Of a DNA stretch of 10,449 nucleotides, positions 6,516-10,449 are shown piece by piece. The DNA is from DASTRU01 sp035761045 (GTDB lineage Bacteria > Pseudomonadota > Gammaproteobacteria > Burkholderiales > Burkholderiaceae_E). Location: positions 1 through 10,449 of the forward strand of contig DASTRU010000073.1 of assembly GCA_035761045.1 (NCBI GenBank). The letters run 5' to 3'. Numbering within the stretch: the stretch's first letter is position 1; the number at the start of each line of letters is the position of its first letter. Made by a program: the position numbers and the translations under genes. The notes under the pieces were generated by a model. The model had not been told where the DNA came from. It worked only from the letters and a program-made list of their open reading frames with translations, and ran no database searches.

Positions 6516-7097
6516 ATGCTGAAGCCAGTCTTTTTTGCGGCGGTGCTGGGTATTGCATCGGCGATGGTGCAAGCGCAAACGGTTTACAAGATCACCGGAC
6601 CGGATGGCCGCGTGACCTACACCAGCGAGGCGCCATCACGCACCGGGCAGGGCGTTAGCCGTCTTGAGATGGGTCGCGGCAACGTGATTCCCGCGCCGCC
6701 CCAGGCGCCGCCGCCAAGCCCCAGTGCGAAAGCCGACGAATTGCAAGAGCGCCTGTTGCGCGAGCGTATCGAGGCGGAGCGCGCTCGCCGCGAGGCTTAC
6801 GAGGCCGACGCGGCCCGCCACCGCGCGGAAGCCGAGCGCATCGCCGCCGCGCGCGCCGAATGCGAACGGCAGCGCTGGACGCGGTGCGACGACCCCGAGT
6901 TTCTCGTGGAGCGCGGCTGGATCCCGCCATTGCCTTATCGCGTGCCGCGTGATCGCCCGGTCGTACGACCAACGTCTCCGCGCGATCAGCCAGCGCCGAT
7001 GCTTCCCGGGTCGATCCCACATCAGGCGCCGGCCGATCAATACCTGCCGCGCGCGTATCCGCCCGTTCCACCGGGAACGCCGGGGTATTCACGTTAG
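6516..7097 (+). CDS. Exported DUF4124-type protein with charged helix and proline-rich tail
   Basis: Predicted periplasmic protein of 193 residues; function unknown. The signal peptide covers residues 1-20 (hydrophobic FFAAVLGIASAMV, cleavage after VQA). The DUF4124-like segment QTVYKITGPDGRVTYTSEAP (21-40) lacks the cysteine that often follows VYK. A short Pro-rich linker (58-70) precedes a strongly charged E/R/A helix (about 72-120, probably coiled coil). Cys116 and Cys124 follow, then a proline/arginine-rich tail to the end. The ATG at 6516 is chosen because a GACGAGG ribosome-binding site ends 5 bases before it and the signal peptide starts there; an in-frame ATG at 6306 would add 70 residues unlike any exported protein. 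It is a second member of the same broad family as the protein between glnA and ntrB, but is not a close copy. It lies 86 bp upstream of pncB. Confidence 0.85.
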   Translation: MLKPVFFAAVLGIASAMVQAQTVYKITGPDGRVTYTSEAPSRTGQGVSRLEMGRGNVIPAPPQAPPPSPSAKADELQERLLRERIEAERARREAYEADAARHRAEAERIAAARAECERQRWTRCDDPEFLVERGWIPPLPYRVPRDRPVVRPTSPRDQPAPMLPGSIPHQAPADQYLPRAYPPVPPGTPGYSR

Positions 7098-7165
7098 GTT
7101 GTCCACGCAAGGCTTGCAAGGACGCCTAAAACTTCGTTGGACACGCGAAGGCCACGTTCTCCTCG

Positions 7166-7186
7166 CATGGCAGAATCGCTGCCATG
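7166..7186. promoter_or_regulatory. Perfect palindrome overlapping the pncB start codon
   Basis: CATGGCAG (7166-7173) and CTGCCATG (7179-7186) are perfect 8-bp inverted arms with a 5-bp spacer, AATCG. The right arm ends on the pncB ATG (7184-7186). Within it CAGAAT (7171-7176) resembles a -10 box 7 bp before the start. It could be a repressor operator covering promoter and start, or an RNA hairpin blocking initiation. No known NAD-regulator box (NrtR, NadQ, NiaR) is recognised with confidence. Confidence 0.5.
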
Positions 7187-8359
7187 ATCATCGGCTCCCT
7201 GCTTGATACCGACCTTTATAAATTCACCATGATGCAGGTGGTGCTGCATCATTTTCCCGGTGCGCAGGTCGAATACCGCTTCAAATGTCGCAACGAGGGC
7301 GTTGCGCTCGCGCCATTGGCGCAAGCCGTGCGTGAGCACATCGCCGCGCTTTGCTCGCTCCACTTCCGCGATGAAGAGCTTGATTACCTGCGGTCGATGC
7401 GCTTCATCAAAAGCGACTTCGTCGATTTCCTTGGGCTGTTTCGGCTCAACGAAAAGTACGTTCACATTACCCCGCAACCCAATGGCGAGCTCGACATCGT
7501 GGTGCGCGGTCCTTGGTTGCACACGATCTTGTTCGAAATTCCGGTGTTGGCCATCGTCAACGAGCTGTACTTTCAATCGCACGCCCCGCATCCGGACTTC
7601 GCGTTGGGACGTCGCCGGCTCGAGGAAAAAATCAGCTTGATCACGCGTGACGCGGATTTCGACGACTTACGCATCGCCGACTACGGCACCCGCCGTCGGT
7701 TTTCGCGGCGGTGGCATGAAGAGGTCTTGCTATTCACGCGGGCAAAACTTGGCAGCCGATTCGCGGGAACGTCCAACGTGTTTTACGCGATGAAGCACGG
7801 CATGACGCCGCTTGGAACGATGGCGCACGAATATCTGCAAGCCTGCCAGGCCCTCGGGCCACGCTTGCGTGATTCGCAAACCTATGCGTTTGAAGTTTGG
7901 GCCCGCGAATATCGCGGCGACTTAGGCATCGCCTTGTCCGACGTGTATGGCATGGACGCCTTCTTGCGCGACTTCGATATGTACTTTTGCAAGTTGTTCG
8001 ACGGCGCGCGCCATGATTCAGGCGACCCGTTCGAGTGGGGCGAGCGCCTAATCGCGCATTACGCGAACAACCGCGTCGATCCGCGCAGCAAGCTGCTGGT
8101 GTTCTCCGACAGCTTGAACTTTCCGCTCATCGTCGACTTGCATCGCCGCTTCGCCAAGCGCGCCAAGCTCGCGTTTGGCATTGGCACCAATCTCACCAAC
8201 GATCTTGGCTACACGCCGCTGCAAATCGTGATGAAGATGGTTCGATGCAATGATCAGCCGGTGGCTAAGTTATCGGATTCACCGGCGAAGAATATGTGCG
8301 ACGACCCCGCGTACGTTGCTTACCTTCGGCAAGTGTTCGACATAGGAGCCGCATCATGA
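7184..8359 (+). CDS. pncB: Nicotinate phosphoribosyltransferase
   Basis: First enzyme of NAD salvage from nicotinic acid: nicotinate, PRPP and ATP give nicotinate mononucleotide. The 391-residue cytoplasmic protein follows the E. coli/Salmonella PncB pattern. The blocks are the N-terminus SLLDTDLYKFTMMQVVLHHFP, a FEIPVLAIVNELYF segment near 117-130, YGTRRRFS (167-174), AGTSNVFYAMKHGMTPLGTMAHEY with His215 as the expected autophosphorylated histidine (codon 7826-7828), LGIALSDVYGMDAFLRDF, RHDSGDPFEWGE (276-287), SKLLVFSDSLN, FGIGTNLTND and VAKLSDSPAKN. The ATG at 7184 matches the family start. No Shine-Dalgarno sequence precedes it; a -10-like box only 7 bp upstream suggests a very short or absent leader, and a palindrome covers the start. 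The stop codon overlaps the next gene's start (ATGA), indicating coupled translation. Confidence 0.97.
   Translation: MIIGSLLDTDLYKFTMMQVVLHHFPGAQVEYRFKCRNEGVALAPLAQAVREHIAALCSLHFRDEELDYLRSMRFIKSDFVDFLGLFRLNEKYVHITPQPNGELDIVVRGPWLHTILFEIPVLAIVNELYFQSHAPHPDFALGRRRLEEKISLITRDADFDDLRIADYGTRRRFSRRWHEEVLLFTRAKLGSRFAGTSNVFYAMKHGMTPLGTMAHEYLQACQALGPRLRDSQTYAFEVWAREYRGDLGIALSDVYGMDAFLRDFDMYFCKLFDGARHDSGDPFEWGERLIAHYANNRVDPRSKLLVFSDSLNFPLIVDLHRRFAKRAKLAFGIGTNLTNDLGYTPLQIVMKMVRCNDQPVAKLSDSPAKNMCDDPAYVAYLRQVFDIGAAS
8343..8348 (+). promoter_or_regulatory. Ribosome-binding site of the LUD gene inside pncB
   Basis: TAGGAG lies within the last codons of pncB, 7 bases before the ATG at 8356, and decides that start over an in-frame upstream start at 8296. 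With the 4-bp ATGA overlap it indicates translational coupling. Confidence 0.8.
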
Positions 8360-9021
8360 ACGACCCGTTCGACACCTCGGCTGCGCGTTCGCGCATTCTC
8401 ACGCGTATTCGCACCGCGCAAGGCCGTGGCGAACCCACATTGTTCGATGATTCGCGAAACGACGATTACCTCAAGCGGCATCCCCGCGGCCCGCAACCAG
8501 CGCCTTATGCCGATGTCGTGACGACGTTCGTCGAACGCGCCGAGCGTATGGCCAGCTCCGTCGTGCGGGTCGGAAGTACGTTGGAGGTTCCACTGGCATG
8601 CGCGCGTTACCTCGATCAACAACAGCTTCCCATGCGCGCGGCTTGTTGGAATACGCTCTCGTCGTTCGACTGGAAAAAGGCTGGAATCGATGCCGAGTTT
8701 CGTCCGCCCCACGAGGACGATTTAGTCGGTATTAGCGGCAGCTTTTGCGGCATCGCCGAGACGGGAACCTTGTTGTTCTTGTCTGGCCCCAACACCCCCG
8801 CCACCACGCATTTATGGCCCGAAACGCATATCGCGATTCTTGAGCGTTCGCGCGTGGTGTCGGTCATGGAAGACGCGTTTGATCTTATGCGCCACGAGCG
8901 TCGTGAATTACCACGCGCCGCCAACTTCGTTTCCGGACCCTCGCGTACTGGCGACATTGAACAAACCATCGTGCTTGGCGCACACGGACCTTACCGCGTT
9001 CACATCATAGTCGTCGGTTAG
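8356..9021 (+). CDS. LUD-domain protein of the LutC/YkgG family
   Basis: 221-residue soluble protein of the LUD (DUF162) family. In Bacillus, LutC acts with the iron-sulfur proteins LutA and LutB in L-lactate oxidation, but the biochemical role of LutC itself is unclear. Family blocks are SARSRILTRIR at the N-terminus (about 8-19), GISGSFCGIAETGTLLFLSGP (125-145), TTHLWPETHIAILERSRVV (150-168), the C-terminal SGPSRTGDIEQTIVLGAHGP (193-212) and a hydrophobic end, RVHIIVVG. The start at 8356 is supported by TAGGAG 7 bases upstream. It overlaps pncB by 4 bp and is followed 38 bp later by an antiporter gene. No lutA or lutB lies in the window, so a lactate role cannot be assumed. The coupling to pncB suggests joint expression with NAD salvage; that is inference. 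Confidence 0.88.
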   Translation: MNDPFDTSAARSRILTRIRTAQGRGEPTLFDDSRNDDYLKRHPRGPQPAPYADVVTTFVERAERMASSVVRVGSTLEVPLACARYLDQQQLPMRAACWNTLSSFDWKKAGIDAEFRPPHEDDLVGISGSFCGIAETGTLLFLSGPNTPATTHLWPETHIAILERSRVVSVMEDAFDLMRHERRELPRAANFVSGPSRTGDIEQTIVLGAHGPYRVHIIVVG

Positions 9022-9059
9022 GCGGTATTCATTCTTCTAATAAAAATGGGGGGCTTTCA

Positions 9060-10449
9060 GTGCGTAGCCTGATTGGTGCGTTGTCGCTTGCCGTAATGAC
9101 TTTAAATCCCGCGCATGCCGCCGAACTGGATGGCGCGCGGCTCGGTCTTGGATGGACCATACCCTTCGTCGGTATTTTGTTGTCGATCGCGTTGATGCCC
9201 TTGCTCGCTCCTAAGGTGTGGCATGCCCATTTTGGCAAGATCAGCGCGGGTTGGTCGCTTGCAACGCTGCTTCCACTCGCTGTGTTGTTTGGTCCAGCGG
9301 TGGCGGCGGGTGCGGCGTGGCATACGCTGTTGCTCGAGTACTTACCGTTTTTGATTTTCATCGGCGCGCTTTACGTCGTGGCGAGCGGTATCCATATCAG
9401 CGGGAATTTGCATGGCGCGCCTGGTTTGAACACCACGCTGCTGGCCATTGGCGCGCTTCTCGCAAGCGTCATGGGTACGACTGGCGCTTCGATGTTGTTG
9501 ATATCGCCGCTAATCCGCGCGAACGACAATCGCCGTTACCGCGTTCATACGATCGTGTTTTTCATCTTCATCGTGGCGAATATCGGTGGCTCGTTAACAC
9601 CGTTGGGCGACCCGCCCTTGTTCCTCGGTTTCCTAAAAGGCGTGGATTTTTTCTGGACGCTCAAGCACATGGCCGGTCCCATGTTGCTTCAACTCGCGGT
9701 ATTGCTGCCTTTGTTTTACGCGATCGACACCGTGTTGTACCGACGCGATGTCGCGCAAGGTTTAAAGCGTGATCCAACGCCCGACACGCCAATTGGCTTA
9801 AGTGGCAAATGCAATTTTTTATTCCTCGCGGTATTAGTCGCGACAGTGGTGCTCACCGGCTTATGGCGCACGCCACGCGCTATTAGCATTGGGGGCGTGG
9901 AGTACTCGTTGCCGGGGCTCGTGCGCGACGTGGTGTTCATTGTCGTGGCCATGCTCTCACTAAAACTCACGCCGCGTTCCGCGCGCGAGGCCAACCAATT
10001 TTCCTGGGGGCCGATTAAAGAAGTCGCGAAGATCTTCCTCGGCATCTTTCTCACGATGGCGCCCGTCATCGTGATGCTGCGCGCGGGCTCCGCTGGAGCG
10101 TTCGCGCCGATCGTGTCGTTAGTGACTAATGCGCAAGGCGAACTCAACAACGCCATGTACTTCTGGTTGACCGGAGCACTATCGTCGTTTTTGGATAATG
10201 CGCCCACGTACTTAGTGTTTTTCAACTTGGCAGGCGGCGATCCATCCACCTTGATGACGAGCCTCGCGGGTACGTTGACGGCGATCTCGGCGGGTGCGGT
10301 ATTCATGGGCGCCAATACCTACATTGGCAACGCTCCGAACTTTATGGTGAAGTCGATCGCCGAATCGCGTGGCATCGCGATGCCTGGTTTCTTTGGCTAC
10401 ATGGCATGGTCGATCGTCATTTTGCTGCCGTTGTTTGGCCTGACCACTC
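9060..10449 (+). CDS. Sodium:proton antiporter-like permease (IT superfamily), 3'-truncated by window edge
   Basis: Polytopic inner-membrane transporter with 463 residues visible and no stop before the edge. Relatives I recall are about this long, so only a short C-terminus is probably missing. The protein is hydrophobic throughout. It starts with a cleavable-looking or first membrane segment (residues 1-21, LNPAHAAELDG). A re-entrant motif NIGGSLTPLGDPPLFLGF lies near 174-191, and a matching second-half motif SSFLDNAPTYLVFFN near 375-389, the duplicated layout of the NhaD/ArsB/citrate ion-transporter superfamily. Close relatives in Burkholderiales are usually named 'sodium:proton antiporter' or putative citrate transporter, so the substrate is not settled. 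The start is GTG at 9060, 6 bases after a six-G ribosome-binding site (9048-9053). The 38-bp A/T-rich gap after the LUD gene suggests co-transcription, though TAATAA at 9038-9043 might be a -10 box. Confidence 0.85.
   Translation, partial: MRSLIGALSLAVMTLNPAHAAELDGARLGLGWTIPFVGILLSIALMPLLAPKVWHAHFGKISAGWSLATLLPLAVLFGPAVAAGAAWHTLLLEYLPFLIFIGALYVVASGIHISGNLHGAPGLNTTLLAIGALLASVMGTTGASMLLISPLIRANDNRRYRVHTIVFFIFIVANIGGSLTPLGDPPLFLGFLKGVDFFWTLKHMAGPMLLQLAVLLPLFYAIDTVLYRRDVAQGLKRDPTPDTPIGLSGKCNFLFLAVLVATVVLTGLWRTPRAISIGGVEYSLPGLVRDVVFIVVAMLSLKLTPRSAREANQFSWGPIKEVAKIFLGIFLTMAPVIVMLRAGSAGAFAPIVSLVTNAQGELNNAMYFWLTGALSSFLDNAPTYLVFFNLAGGDPSTLMTSLAGTLTAISAGAVFMGANTYIGNAPNFMVKSIAESRGIAMPGFFGYMAWSIVILLPLFGLTT

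Overview
The window reads as the chromosome of a GC-rich, PHA-storing betaproteobacterium, most likely of the order Burkholderiales. This rests on the gene order glnA, DUF4124 protein, ntrB, ntrC, on the intracellular poly(3-hydroxybutyrate) depolymerase of the Ralstonia PhaZ1 type, and on the fdxA/pncB/LUD-protein neighbourhood. The assignment comes from remembered family sequences, not from a search. No mobile element, CRISPR array, tRNA or rRNA is visible, and the genes look like core chromosome.

Bases 1-4404 (+ strand) are a nitrogen-control block. It holds the C-terminal five-sixths of type I glutamine synthetase (glnA), a strong intrinsic terminator, a small exported DUF4124 protein, then the NtrB sensor kinase and the NtrC sigma-54 activator. 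In this system NtrB/NtrC control glnA transcription in response to nitrogen status, and GlnA carries the conserved adenylylatable tyrosine.

Bases 4411-6307 (- strand) hold phaZ, converging on ntrC with only 6 bp between stop codons, and upstream of it fdxA, a 7Fe-8S ferredoxin. The 331-bp gap between fdxA and phaZ contains no convincing gene but several inverted repeats.

Bases 6308-10449 (+ strand) begin with a divergent, hairpin-rich region. A second exported DUF4124 protein follows, then pncB (nicotinate phosphoribosyltransferase, NAD salvage). A LUD/LutC-family protein overlaps pncB by 4 bp, and a polytopic antiporter/permease of the ion-transporter superfamily runs off the right edge. 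The last three are closely packed and probably co-transcribed.

No clearly new system is evident. The points most worth a second look are a perfect 8+5+8 bp palindrome whose right arm contains the pncB start codon, a leader with mutually exclusive hairpins and a partly sequestered ribosome-binding site before the second DUF4124 gene, the structured fdxA-phaZ gap, an orphan LUD protein translationally coupled to NAD salvage, and a short insertion in the NtrC receiver domain.
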